A stretch of 64,000 nt of DNA from Homalodisca vitripennis. Taxonomy: Eukaryota > Arthropoda > Insecta > Hemiptera > Cicadellidae. The stretch lies in NCBI RefSeq assembly GCF_021130785.1, contig NW_025778043.1, forward strand, positions 1 to 64,000, in the 5' to 3' direction. Numbering within the stretch: position 1 is the stretch's first letter; each line of letters starts with the position of its first letter. Shown here piece after piece: positions 1 through 12,500 of this stretch. The notes beneath the pieces were generated by a model. It saw only the letters and a list, made by a program, of their open reading frames with translations. It had not been told where the DNA came from and did not search any database. Both the position numbers and the translations under genes were made by a program.

Positions 1-640
1 GGCTTGTAAACACAATAAAGATTTTAATATTACCACATCGAAGCGTGGCCTGGTCAGCTAGTGTTATGATAAAAATGTATACAATCTTGATATGGAGAAC
101 AATTAAAACATTGCAAGTTATTTGGGGAATACCATCTCAGCGTAAACATTGGACAATCAATCGATCAATCGCCATAAAAATAAAGATCATTGACAAAGTC
201 TCATTATAAATACAGCCGTCAGTTATAAATCTTATATTATCCATATCTTATGTTACGCAAACATAAACCACAATACTCAAATACAGCCAGTGGCATTGGG
301 GATTTTAAAGTAAAATGTTTTTTTAATCGGAAGAACGCACCCAGTGCGTAGTTCTACTTTGCCTTTTAATGCTCCCAAAAACCAGCTATCTTTGGATTCT
401 TTTATTGAGGACTATGTTTCATTCTTCCAAATTTGACCTTATCAATTCTCTAAATCCGTCAAGAGTACCTTCAATTTTTTTAGGGGTTTGTGAACGCAAT
501 AAAGATTTTTAATATACCACATCGAAGCATGGCCCTTGTCAGCTAGTGTTATGATAAAAATGTATACAATCTTGATATGAAAAACAATTAAAACATTGTA
601 AGTTATTTGGGAAAAACCATCTCAAGCTTAAACATTGGAC
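1..640. repeat. Direct repeat pair of about 157 bp
   Basis: Bases 1-158 and about 485-640 are diverged copies of one sequence. Both hold CACATCGAAGC, then GTCAGCTAGTGTTATGAT and ATGTATACAATCTTGATATG, and both end near AAACATTGGACA. They are separated by about 325 bp with no coding signal. The second copy ends about 65 bp before the Sola-like element at 707. I do not recognise the family. It could be a local duplication or two copies of an unnamed repeat. Confidence 0.75.
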
Positions 641-1211
641 AGTTCTGTTTCACCATAAGAAGATAAGGGACATTTTCAGACAATTTTTAGCAGTTCTGAG
701 ATAATTGAAGGGGTGAGTGCATGAAGGGGCTATGTAACAAAAAGTAAAGTTTTGAGATATTTGGCCTCAAAGTTTTTTTGTTGGAGGTTTTTAAGTGTAC
801 ACTCTATACCTCCAATTTTTTTAGGGTGTGTGTTACCAACAATTATCAAATTCTTTTGAATAGATTTTTAGACTTGAATGGAGTTTGCACCTATTTAATT
901 AACAAATTTACAAATCACATAGCCCCTTCTTCCATTATAGTGTAGTTATTATTGGAGGACCTTCCAAATTGAATAAAGGGGTTACTCTAGGTTTTCAATC
1001 AAATCAAATTAAATGAGAACAAACTAATTTTGATTACCAAATATATAAAAACATTGATAGATATTTTACACAAATCTTTGTCAAAAAATTAAAATTGTTC
1101 GCCATAAGCTACATGAAACGGTGGATGTGCAACAATGCATAAAACAATGTAAGCTAATCGTTTTGATATTTTTGTCACATAGTAATATCCTTCTTGCACT
1201 TATGGCACTGT

Positions 1212-2800
1212 TCATTGACCTTCATGTGTGTCATGTTCAGCTATGATGTTTCTGTAGAACCACTGGTGCTCTTCGGGAATGTATTTAAGTTGCTCCCGCA
1301 GGTTGTCAATCTTCTCTCTTGTTACCGGATTTTTCTTGTTCAGATCCCTTTCAAGAACGAGGTTTTCCAGATTAGGAGTTTCATCATCCTTCATTGATCT
1401 GTTGATGTTCACTTGTTTAAAGGGCATGTTGTAGTCATAGCATTCTTTAAACATGTAGTAGCCGTACGTGTCAATTCTGAACCACTTGATTTCCATCTCT
1501 GAACCTAACCTGTTTCCTTTAAACAATCTTTTTTTCTGTTCAACAGTTTCATTTCTTTCTCTTTTGTCATGTCAATCACTACATTCTTTTTTCCACTTTT
1601 GACAATGATATCTCTATACTGCTCTGGGGAATATAAGGTCATTTTTTCGTAGAATCTTTTCATTCCTACCAAAAGTGCGATCAGAGTCGAGGTAAGTGTG
1701 TCCGACCTCAGGGTATTTGTGATCAATTATTTTGAAAAACTTCATATGAAGTAGGTACTGGTGGAGACAAAGTATCAAGAAGTTTTTGTTTTGGCCTCCG
1801 CAAGAGTCCGACCACAAAATGAGGTGTTCCTTATTTCTGAAGACATTTTCAAACTCAAAGATAGTCAGTAAAGAGCTTAAGATCTCTGTACTTCCTTTGG
1901 AGCTCTGTTGTTCTGTCCAAGTACAAAAGACCGTTTTATCAACATATTTTGTGACAATATGAACCCCGAAATTGTAAAACCATAGCTGTCTGAGGTAGAA
2001 CGCCTTCGAGGTGGGTTAATCTCGGTAGTGGCATTGTTTTTTGTTAAGTCAATAGTGATGTAGACAACTTTGTCCGATGTTCGTGCTAAGTCCCTCTCTG
2101 CTTTCGGAGCATCAAAAGCATAGCGATAACTTTCTACATGTTCATTGTTAGCTTTCCCTGAATCACACGTACTGCAAGTGTCACTTCGGGGCTGACGAAA
2201 CGAGAGATTAAATTCATTTACAAAAATTGATCTGTATGAACATTCTTTAATCTTGTAACTGGCTGACTTGTTTTCTCCTTCACATAACTCAAGGTAAAGG
2301 CGGTGCATTTTTGGTAATGTCAACAAAGGAGAAATGTATTTTCTATTTATGTTGTGTGTTCTAGAGTAGTGAGCATATTCTGCAGGAAAGCCTTAACATA
2401 TTCTTTAACTGCATCTGGGATTTTATCCGGCCTGTTATCATGATGGCCCCTTTTGTCGGGATTACTGGTGACTGATTTTCTTTTCATTTTGGCTTGTATA
2501 ACTATAATTGTATAATTTTCTTCTTGCTAATTTGGTACAAAGCTCTTTTGCAAACTAAAGTTTGCTTACCCTCTAAAGTTATGAAATACTTGTAAGTATT
2601 GTGCTTATGTGTTATTTCCCCCTTCCTTTTCCTTTCTGGGACAGTACCAAGTATTGTGTTACTTAAAATAGCATTTTTACCATTGACATCCATTTTGTAG
2701 AAAGATCTAAAAATGTTTCTTCTTTGCTCAAGATTAAAATTTTGAGAACATCTTAATTTGCAACTTTCTGGGTAAATATTGGCCCTCTTCAACTGATTTA
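1212..2800 (-). pseudogene. Broken transposase with SDSCGGQNKN motif
   Basis: Read from 2800 down to 1212, successive open pieces in different frames line up with the protein at 43252-45603. In order they are: an N-terminal piece with RCSQNF and RRNIFRSFYKM (2502-2792); a middle piece with FNLSFRQPRSDTCSTCD (1877-2326), matching [17 protein letters not shown] in the other element; WSDSCGGQNKNF (about 1780-1817), matching [23 protein letters not shown]; and a C-terminal piece with LREQLKYIPEEH (1212-1526). At least four frameshifts or stops separate them, so this is a dead copy. The family is widespread in insect genomes as uncharacterised proteins. An RNase-H-like transposase role is inferred from its position between inverted repeats. 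Confidence 0.75.
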
Positions 2801-2980
2801 GAAGGGACTTCTATACCTTTGTAAGATTTGTAGCTTTCACCTCTGCCTCACCTTGTGCCTGTTCTCTCTTCTATATTTTCTCTTTTATGTCTTCTGGCCT
2901 TTGATAAAGCCAAATAAACCAATAATTTGGCTATAGCATTCATCATAATGTTAAATTCATCAGAATTTAAACTCCTCTTT

Positions 2981-5415
2981 ACTTAAACAAATATAACACG
3001 ACAAACATCAACAATGCCACTTATACCAACACACTGTGTTTGCTAAAGTCAAGGTAAATACCAGCTGTTTAATGCAAGAAGGGGTCATGTTGTAATAAAT
3101 TAAATAAGTTGAATGGAAGAAGGGGCTATGTGTCACATCTTTACTTAAACAAATATAACACGACAAAACATCAACAATGCCACTTATACCAACACACTGT
3201 GTTTGCTAAAGTCAAGGTAAATACCAGCTGTTTAATGCAAGAAGGAGTCATGTTGTAATAAATTAAATAGTTGAATGGAAGAAGGGGCCATGTGTCACAT
3301 CTTTACTTAAACAAATATAACACGACAAACATCAACAATGCCACTTATACCAACACACTGTGTTTACTAAAGTCAAGGTAAATACCAGCTGTTTAATGCA
3401 AGAAGGAGTCATGTTGTAATAAATTAAATAAGTTGAATGGAAAGAAGGGGCTATGTGTCACATCTTTACTTAAACAAATATAACACGACAAACATCAACA
3501 ATGCCACTTATACCAACACACTGTGTTTACTAAAGTCAAGGTAAATACCAGCTGTTTAATGCAAGAAGGAGTCATGTTGTAATAAATTAAATAAGTTGAA
3601 TGGAAGAAGGGGCTATGTGTCACATCTTTACTTAAACAAATATAACACGACAAACATCAACAATGCCACTTATACCAACACACTGTGTTTACTAAAGTCA
3701 AGGTAAAATACCAGCTGTTTAATGCAAGAAGGGGTCATGTTGTAATAAATTAAATAAGTTTGAATGGAAGAAGGGGCTATGTGTCACATCTTTACTTAAA
3801 CAAATATAACACGACAAACATCAACAATGCCACTTATACCAACACACTGTGTTTACTAAAGTCAAGGTAAATACCAGCTGTTTAATGCAAGAAGGAGTCA
3901 TGTTGTAATAAATTAAATAAGTTGAATGGAAGAAGGGGCTATGTGTCACATCTTTACTTAAACAAATATAACACGACAAACATCAACAATGCCACTTATA
4001 CCAACACACTGTGTTTGCTAAAGTCAAGGTAAATACCAGCTGTTTAATGCAAGAAGGAGTCATGTTGTAATAAATTAAATAAGTTGAATGGAAGAAGGGG
4101 CTATGTGTCACATCTTTACTTAAACAAATATAACACGACAAACATCAACAATGCCACTTATACCAACACACTGTGTTTGCTAAAGTCAAGGTAAATACCA
4201 GCTGTTTAATGCAAGAAGGAGGTCATGTTGTAATAAATTAAATAAGTTGAATGGAAGAAGGGGCTATGTGTCACATCTTTACTTAAACAAATATAACACG
4301 ACAAACATCAACAATGCCACTTATACCAACACACTGTGTTTGCTAAAGTCAAGGTAAATACCAGCTGTTTAATGCAAGAAGGAGTCATGTTGTAATAAAT
4401 TAAATAAGTTGAATGGAAGAAGGGGCTATGTGTCACATCTTTACTTAAACAAATATAACACGACAAACATCAACAATGCCACTTATACCAACACACTGTG
4501 TTTACTAAAGTCAAGGTAAATACCAGCTGTTTTAATGCAAGAAGGGGTCATGTTGTAATAAATTAAATAAGTTGAATGGAAGAAGGGGCTATGTGTCACA
4601 TCTTTACTTAAACAAATATAACACGACAAACGTCAACAATGCCACTTATACCAACACACTGTGTTTGCTAAAGTCAAGGTAAATACCAGCTGTTTAATGC
4701 AAGAAGGAGTCATGTTGTAATAAATTAAATAGTTGAATGGAAGAAGGGGCCATGTGTCACATCTTTACTTAAACAAATATAACACGACAAACATCAACAA
4801 TGCCACTTATACCAACACACTGTGTTTGCTAAAGTCAAGGTAAATACCAGCTGTTTAATGCAAGAAGGAGTCATGTTGTAATAAATTAAATAAGTTGAAT
4901 GGAAGAAGGGGCTATGTGTCACATCTTTACTTAAACAAATATAACACGACAAACATCAACAATGCCACTTATACCAACACACTGTGTTTGCTAAAGTCAA
5001 GGTAAATACCAGCTGTTTAATGCAAGAAGGAGTCATGTTGTAATAAATTAAATAAGTTGAATGGAAGAAGGGGCTATGTGTCACATCTTTACTTAAACAA
5101 ATATAACACGACAAACATCAACAATGCCACTTATACCAACACACTGTGTTTGCTAAAGTCAAGGTAAATACCAGCTGTTTAATGCAAGAAGGGGTTCATG
5201 TTGTAATAAATTAAATAAGTTGAATGGAAGAAGGGGCCATGTGTCACATCTTTACTTAAACAAATATAACACGACAAACATCAACAATGCCACTTATACC
5301 AACACACTGTGTTTACTAAAGTCAAGGTAAATACCAGCTGTTTAATGCAAGAAGGGGTCATGTTGTAATAAATTAAATAAGTTGAATGGAAGAAGGGGCC
5401 ATGTGTCACATAGCC
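2981..5415. repeat. 162-bp tandem satellite, 15 units
   Basis: The start ACTTAAACAAATATAACACG recurs at 2981, 3143, 3305, 3468, 3630, 3794, 3956, 4118, 4281, 4443, 4606, 4767, 4929, 5091 and 5254, a period of 161-164. Units differ by only a few substitutions and one-base indels. Each unit carries GAAGGGGCTATGT or a GGGGCCATGT variant, the same core as the terminal repeat of the host transposon. The array is flanked by inverted copies CACATAGCCCCTTCTTCC at about 915 and 5408. It has no open frame of note and lies wholly inside the element at 707-6822. Confidence 0.95.
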
Positions 5416-5588
5416 CCTTCTTCCATTTGGTTATGGCTTTAAATAGTTACATGACTCTTTCTTCAATTTGATATTGTTCATATTAGTGTACATGGCCCTT
5501 TCTGCATCTGGGTATCTAGCTCAATATAATTATTAGGCTTACCAGGACCTCACCAGAAGGTAGATTGACACATAACCCATTCTTCCAT

Positions 5589-6747
5589 ACTTACTTACTC
5601 TTACTCCCAGGGCCATTTATATCGGAGGTGATATTTAGCCGCACCAACAAAGCTCCTCCATCTTGAACGGTCCTCTGCATCTTCCTCTGAAGCGCCCATC
5701 TTCTCCATATCAGCCTTCACCTGGTTCCACCATCTCACTTTCGGTTCTCCCACGGGGTCGTCTTCCTTCTGGGTTACCGTACATTACCCTCCTCAGTTTG
5801 CATTCCTCTTCTCTTCTCAAAACATGGCCTGCCCAACGGAGTCTTCTGCACTTTATTTCTCCTATTACATCCGTACTATTGTAGAGCTCCCTGATTTCTC
5901 TATTATGTTTTCTTCTCCATACCTCTTGTTCATATGATGGCCCATAAATTTTACGTAAAAATTCTATTCTCGAAAACTAGAAGCTTTTTCTCATCCTTCT
6001 TATTTAGCCTCCACGTTTCGGATCCGTACAAAAGCACTGGACATATAATTGTTTTGTATATTCTAGTTTTAGTTCTGTGAGAGAGAGATTTGGTTGAAAG
6101 TATCCTATTGCATGCATATACACATCTATTTGCTGAGTTTGATCCTATTTTGTATCTCTGGTTCATCTGTGTTTTTTATTTGATATTGTGACCCCAAGGT
6201 ACTTAAAGTTCTCCACTTGTTCGAAAACATGCCCATCAATTTGTAGGGGTCCTCCTCTTTGATTTTGATTCCTTTTAAAGTGCATATATTTAGTTTTTGC
6301 ATCATTCGTCTTCAAACCCCACTTTCTCTGCCTCACTCATAAATAGTCTAGTTAGTGACCTCAAATCATCTACATTTTCTGCAAATATGACAACATCATC
6401 TGCAAAAGCTAGGATGTTTAGTTTAGCTCCAACTTCCACCCTAAATCCCTCTCTGCTACACTCTGAAGTGCTTCTTCTATGGCAATATTAAATAAGATTG
6501 GAGAAAGACCATCTCCTTGCCTGACTCCTGAGTTTATCCCAAAAGGTACACAATCCCGACCATTAATTCTTACTGAGCCTCTTGACTCTGTGACACTCAT
6601 CTTAACTAAATTTATTAATTTTCTCGGGATGCCAAATTTATCTAGTTGTGTCCACAACTCTTTTCTGATTATGCTATCGTATGCATTTTGAAAGTCAATA
6701 AATATGGCAAAAAATTCTTTATTATATTCCCAGTATTTAGCTAATAT
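5589..6747 (-). mobile_element. 5'-truncated RTE-type LINE with 9-bp target duplication
   Basis: This is a minus-strand reverse transcriptase fragment. It contains FIDFQNAYDSI (catalytic region A), NSGVRQGDGLSP (region B), FADDVVIF near 6390-6410 (the catalytic aspartates) and YGSETW further on, which is typical of RTE-like elements. Frames are interrupted between these blocks, so it is dead. The 3' end on the minus strand is the ACTT-repeat tail at 5589-5605. TTCTTCCAT flanks both ends (5580-5588 and 6748-6756), a 9-bp target duplication showing insertion into the Sola-like element. The endonuclease half is missing. Confidence 0.8.
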
Positions 6748-6826
6748 TTCTTCCATAGGCCTACTAATAACTCCAAATTTTCAAAAATGTTTACATAGCA
6801 CCTTCATTGCACTCACCCCTTCAATT

Positions 6827-7600
6827 GTTTTAGAAATGTCTTTTGCAGGTATGACTAGTGTTTGTTAAGGTTTAATTGTCATGTAGGATAGTAGTTAGAA
6901 TCAAAGCATTTTTATTTGTTTTATCTAACATAGCCTACCAGAAGTGCATGGACTATCTACGGATATCTGTATACTGTACAAGTATTGCATAATTTATCGA
7001 ACTTATTGGTTCCTCCTTCTGTCATGTTTTAAGTATTATATCAGGTTTTCTAGCTTCTATCTGTATTATCTTTGCAATATGGATTGATTAAAATAGTAGC
7101 TTTTATAAAAATAATGTTGGTTGTCCTTAAATACAACCTTGTTTTACATTTTTCACAAATACTGGCGGGTTTTTACCTGTCTTTTTTTACCATGTTTTGC
7201 GATAAACATGAAATAGTCCACCTGTTGACTACCAGAGGAACAACACCATTTATTGGAAATGATATTTCAAAATCAGGAATATTTATTATCGTTAAAAAAT
7301 ACATGCTTGGTATCGGCACGATCAAAGCGATACAGTAGTCTCAAAATATAAAACTACATACACTTATATTGGTCTAAAACATTCGTTCTCATTGTACACC
7401 GCTAGGTTTACCTACTTACATATTTTTAACGTATTTCTTTAAATTAATTTAATTAAGACATTTCATATGATAAGGTAACATGTTTATACATTTTAATGAC
7501 CATTTCTGCAAAGCTATTTTTTTGTGGACTGATACAGTGATTAACTCAAAGTCTACAATGGTTTTTTTTGTAAAATGTCTATGTACAAAATTATTTAATG
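6827..7600. other. Non-coding gap, no recognised feature
   Basis: The DNA between the Sola-like element and the LINE relic is AT-rich. It holds one open frame of 88 codons (7072-7338) with no recognisable domain and no gene-like context. I see nothing else in it. Confidence 0.5.
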
Positions 7601-7604
7601 TTAT

Positions 7605-9020
7605 CAGAATCAAGTTTATTGTCATTTTCTTTACATAATGAACAAAGTCAGACAAGGAACAATACATACAGCATATTACAATAAAGTATAAAGTATAAAA
7701 CATAATGTAGAATAAAAACAAAGATTGTACATGACTGGATAAACTAATCATTATAATCTAATTCTGAGTTAAGAAATTCGTTTACTTAGTAAAAGGCTTG
7801 AGAGGTGAGCAATGTGAACGTTTTTGTTGTAAAAGTTTGTAAATTTAACACTCCCCATGTTTTAGGAAGTTTTTTAAAGAGCTTTATTTGTAAATATTTA
7901 TGAGTTAATCCAGTTAGTCAGTCAACGGTATTTGTAGGCAGAACTAAGTTAGTGGCACGCACGTCTTGTATAGTAATTATGTAAGTCATTAAAGCTCGTA
8001 AAACAATGTTGGATGTTAAACGTAGTAGGCACACATATATGAGTCAGTCCTTCGGGTCCTTGACATAAGCAATAATATCGTCAGAACTTACAGTTGAATC
8101 AAGCTCTGATAGGAAAATCAAAAATAACATCTGAGCTGGTTTTATTAATGTATTGCTTTCACTCAACACTTAGTTCCAAAAACCATATTATTATTTACAT
8201 TTCTCTTCAAAGCATCCCTATAACTATATCGCTTTGCCCTATGAACACTGTTATTAAAATGTACATTAGCTTGATAGTAGTTTCTAGACCTAGCCTTACC
8301 TTGACCATCATGGTCGTTATTAGGTCTGTTGCTTCCAAATATGTGTCAAACAGTAAACTTTTTTTTCTTCCTGTGATTAATAAATGTCCAGTCAGAAGTT
8401 AGTAAAAACACGGTTTCTGTGTACATTAATTTCACCGGTCTTGCCACTGCTGGTTGATTTCATTGTCACAACAGTTTTGTTAGAGGTCAAACTACTAATG
8501 TTCGTTTTGTTACTATCACCTTTATAATTCCCTGTCTGTAACCATACTTTTGGACTTTACTTCAATATGCCCCAATATATTAAATTAATACATGACTCAT
8601 CTTCATTCATGATCAATTCATTAACGATCAATTCAGCGTCATTCGTTGTATATCATAAGAATTTCTTTTTCTGACTTTTCTTACTATTTGTCACTCTTTC
8701 CTCAAGCTTTAAGTAATTTTTACTCACAATATCTAGTTAGTCCAAAATTAACCTTAAATGTGTATTAACACAGTAGTTTTCCTTTTTGGACAGTATACTT
8801 TTTGATGAAGAGGTAAGCTAGCTCTTTACCTCTTTCTAGCACGTCTCACAATACCACATTACTTTGTCTTTAAGATCAAGAAATTTTCTTTCGTCATTGA
8901 TGTACACCTAATGTGTTACCATTTAAAACAAAAACCATTACACTTAACTCCACCAGTTCGGTTAGTTACTTTATTTTCACAGACACTACATTGACATACA
9001 CCTTTACTGTCCGCCATCTT
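7605..9020 (-). mobile_element. Decayed LINE relic with PHD-finger ORF1
   Basis: The minus strand from ATG at 9018 reads MADSKGVCQCSVC followed by a CxxC/HxxC pattern. This is a PHD-type zinc finger like the one starting the LINE ORF1 at 57706. Stops and frameshifts follow, with a recognisable Asn/Arg-rich ORF1 stretch near 8090-8400. At 7740-7900 a LINE C-terminal block remains (KLFKKLPKTW, then NEFLNSELDYND). The 3' end is the TCAAGTTTATTGTC-like tail at about 7605. Most of the endonuclease and reverse transcriptase is missing, so this is an internally deleted, long-dead copy. Confidence 0.6.
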
Positions 9021-9371
9021 CGGTCACTTCAATAAATTGGTCGGGACAAAGTTGATGCATAATATTCTGATACTAGCTCGTGTGATTTTTACAAGATCTG
9101 GGTTTAGCAGTTGTCATCTGTAGCATTCCGTGTGGACTCTACAATTGTACTGGCTTTTAAGAGCATACCTCGCAGACTCGGTTCTTACTTTTGACAAGAT
9201 GCATTGTGGCCATCTCAAGAGAACCCAAAGATTTTTGGATTTACACAGTTCCCTGGACACGGGACAAAATGCTACTTACTTTCTGAGCACACCTCATAGT
9301 TGTAGAAGTAACCCAGCAGAAGACTACATATTTGTGATTATATGATAGTAAGTGTAAAATATTATTTTCAG

Positions 9372-9509
9372 GTGGAAGAGTTGTAATCGAGCTGTTTAAG
9401 AATTTAGTTCCAAAAACTGCAGAGAACTTTCGAGCACTATGCACTGGAGAGAAGGGCCTAGGTGAAAAGAAACTTCCTCTTCATTACAAAGACACAATTT
9501 TCTTCAAAG
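9372..9509 (+). CDS. PPID: PPID exon (first visible): start of cyclophilin domain
   Basis: The acceptor is TTTTCAG|GT and the donor is AAAG|GTAATA. The exon encodes GRVVIELF, then [16 protein letters not shown], the cyclophilin signature after the first strand, and ends FFK with one base carried over (phase 1). It opens with two bases completing a codon from an upstream exon, which I could not find between 1 and 9371; it is probably outside the window. Confidence 0.93.
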
Positions 9510-12500
9510 GTAATATTATACTTTGTAGAAGGTTTTGTTAGTTTAAGAATTCTCTAAACAACTAAATGTTTTATTAGATTTATTGCTGCTAGTTAACTAA
9601 ATAGAGATTGTTAACCCTTAAGTACAGGTGTGGTTAGTACATTTTTAATAAACGTTCCAAAATTGGTAATAATTTGTTAAACATTAATTTGATTTTGAAA
9701 TATTGTAGGTTCTATTTAATTATTGCATCACAGTTTGAAGTATTTTTACCAGAATTTTAAATATTTTAACTGCATTCTTTCCATACCCTAAATAGTTGAA
9801 GTAAAATGTAATAGTTTTAATAATCATTGACTTGCAAAATGTAGATGATACAAGCTTTTTAACTTTATAAAAATTTAAAGTAACATTGACTATGTATTTT
9901 CAATTTCTTTTGTTTTGGTTTATAATGGTAGGGGAGAGGGGGGCACATGTGGACAAATTTTACATTTTATTTTTTTAAATTTTTGTTATGAGAAAAAATT
10001 GTCAAAGGTTTTATTTATATACTAATATAGGTGTTGAGGTATGTAAATATGTGACATTTTACTCTTTAAAACATCTTTTGAACTTGTTAATTCTTACCTT
10101 TAAAATAGTTAACGGAGTGTCCACAAGTGCCCCTCCAGGGGGCAGTTGTGGACATAACCAACATTTTTGGGGGGTAGTTGTGGACAGATAAAAACATCTT
10201 TCATATATCTTAAATATGATTTTTATTAATTAAACTCAAACATATGACTCTTTGTACAGTTACAAGGAGTAGTTATTTCAACCTTTAAGTGAAGAAAGTA
10301 ATAAAACTAGTAAAAAAATAAGTTCAATACTAACTAACAATGTATACTTTACTTAAAATGACAAGAAAAACAAATAGGCTATTTAACCTGTGTTATAGCT
10401 TATAAAACATAACCTACCTATGCTTACAAAACAAACCAAACCTATTTTCTTACATATTTAAAAAAATATGTGAAGAGTAAAAGTATGACATCAATTCGTA
10501 AAGTCAAGATTCGTGTTTTATTTTTTCCTGCAAGCTAAACTTATTCTAGACTATTACTAAATTAAAACAAGAATGATAGAAAAACAATATTAATAGCCTA
10601 CATACACATCAAGTAAACATTAAATTCAACCCATGTTATAGTTTGTAAAGGAAAAAATTAAAGATAAACATACTGACAGCTCTTTCAGTACCTCCTGAAA
10701 CAGTCGGTAGGGGTAGTTTTACAATTATGTCTTCAATGTCAATGGCACTTACATCTGGAAGATCAGGTTTGACAAATTTAATTGATGATGTCCCTGATCC
10801 CTCTTTTTTCTTAAAAAAACTTACATTAAATTCAGTAAGACAAATCTTGTCATTGATTTGTGCTACATAAAATTTTTCACTTTTTTTACTGGCTAGCCGA
10901 ACTAAAACAAAATCTAAAACATTTATGTTGGATCCATCAGACTCTACTTTCTCACCTTTACTTTTCCTCTATATCACTATCTTCACTTAAAAACTAATGG
11001 GCTCAAGACTTTATCACTGTAGCATTCAATATCATCTTCTTCGTTTTCAGAAGTACTAGAGCTATCCACATGTATTCTGCGTTTTCTTTTTTTCTGTTTA
11101 GATTTTCCTTTAGACTTAGACAAACCTTGTTCATCTCCATTAAAAAGTTTTTTCTTGTAGGCCAAAAAAGATTCTTTTTTTAATTCTTCTTTAATTTTCT
11201 TTGATTTTACTGCTGCCTCTATTCTATTTTTTTCAGGGGTATCTGTCAAGATACATGTCTTTCCTTTCTTTCTGCCCCTTGGCTTTTGAGTGTTATTTCT
11301 TAACGGTGCTTTGGGGAATGGGCGAACTTGTTCTGGGGTTACAACTTTTACCTTTTTTTTGGATATTTTCGCACAACTGTTGGAGTGCATTTTTCATTTT
11401 CAAATTGAGAATTTATTTGGTAATTTTCTGCATCCATCTGATTTGTACTGGTGTTTTCACTAGTACTTGCCTTAGGTTCTTCTAGATTAGGCCTACAAGA
11501 ACCTTCATTATCTCCATTTTCTTTAGCCTGGTCTGTTGGCAAAGAGCTGATAAAGTCGGTATCACTAAATACTGAGCGCTGAAATGGAAAAATTCCGGAT
11601 TTTGCAAAGCCAGAAACAATATTTTTCCTAGAAAAAGCTTCATCATACGCCATTGACGTTAGATAAGCAACTTGTTTTATTGATATAGTCATTCCAGGAT
11701 TTTCAGATAACCATTTGTTAAAAGAGGTTTTGCAATAACTTTTGAAAGGTCCAAACACAGCAATGTCGAGAGGTTGCAAGCGGTGGCTAGTGTGAGGTGG
11801 AAAAGTTAGAGTAACAATTCCATTTTCACGGCAGAACATAATCACATCCAAGTTAATGTGCGACTCATGATTGTCTAATAAAATGAGGATTTGATTGTCT
11901 TTTGAACATGCGGTGTGTAATTTAACATGTTTGACCACCTCAAAGAAAACTTCTTGAGACATCCAGCCAGAACGAGTCGCAAAACCGACACTGCCAGTTG
12001 GTGCTCCATTAAGGAAAATGTCCTTATAATGAACACGGGGAAACACATAAGCAGGAGGTATTGTGTTACCAGAAGCTTTTATAATCCCACAAAATGTTAC
12101 AAGCTCTCCTCGCTCTGCGGAAACATTCTGGCCTACCTGTTTTACACCAGTCGGAGCAACAATCTTTGGAGCTTGTAATACAGTAGTTATGCCAGATTCA
12201 TCTATGTTTATGATTCTGTCACTAGTAAAGTGATATTTTTCCATAACTGTTTCCAAATTATTGAAGAATGAATCAACATTTTGTTTATTAAAGTTTATAT
12301 TTCTAGCAAAGCTGGTGTTTTCTGGCTTTCTCAGACTCAGTGTAGACTGATGACGGCGCATAAAACATTTTAGCCATTCAATATTTGCTAGTTTTTCATC
12401 TTCCCACTTACAAGGAATCTCAAGCCCAAGTTTTTTAGCATATGAATAGGCAAATTCACGTACCTGTCTATAGGTTAGGCCGTACATCATTTTACTGCAT

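Larger units (their letters stand above)
707..6822 (-). mobile_element. Sola-like DNA transposon with 4-bp AATT target duplication
   Basis: The left end starts GAAGGGGTGAGTGCA followed by TGAAGGGGCTATGTAA. The right end is its inverted copy with small differences. Both ends are flanked by AATT (703-706 and 6823-6826), a 4-bp target duplication. The interior holds a broken transposase on the minus strand, a 15-copy satellite and a later LINE insertion. The Sola-like assignment is an inference from the 4-bp duplication and the transposase type, and it is shared with the element at 42910-45946. Without the LINE and satellite the element would be about 2.5 kb. Confidence 0.75.

Noticed and set aside
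2981..5415. CRISPR-like array
   Set aside because: Whole 162-bp units repeat without unique spacers, and the context is a eukaryotic transposon.
7072..7338. 88-codon + strand frame
   Set aside because: Hydrophobic AT-rich translation without motif or context; expected by chance.
8990..9371. First coding exon of PPID
   Set aside because: The ATG context near 9018 is on the minus strand and begins a LINE PHD-finger ORF; no frame encoding a cyclophilin N-terminus was found on the + strand.
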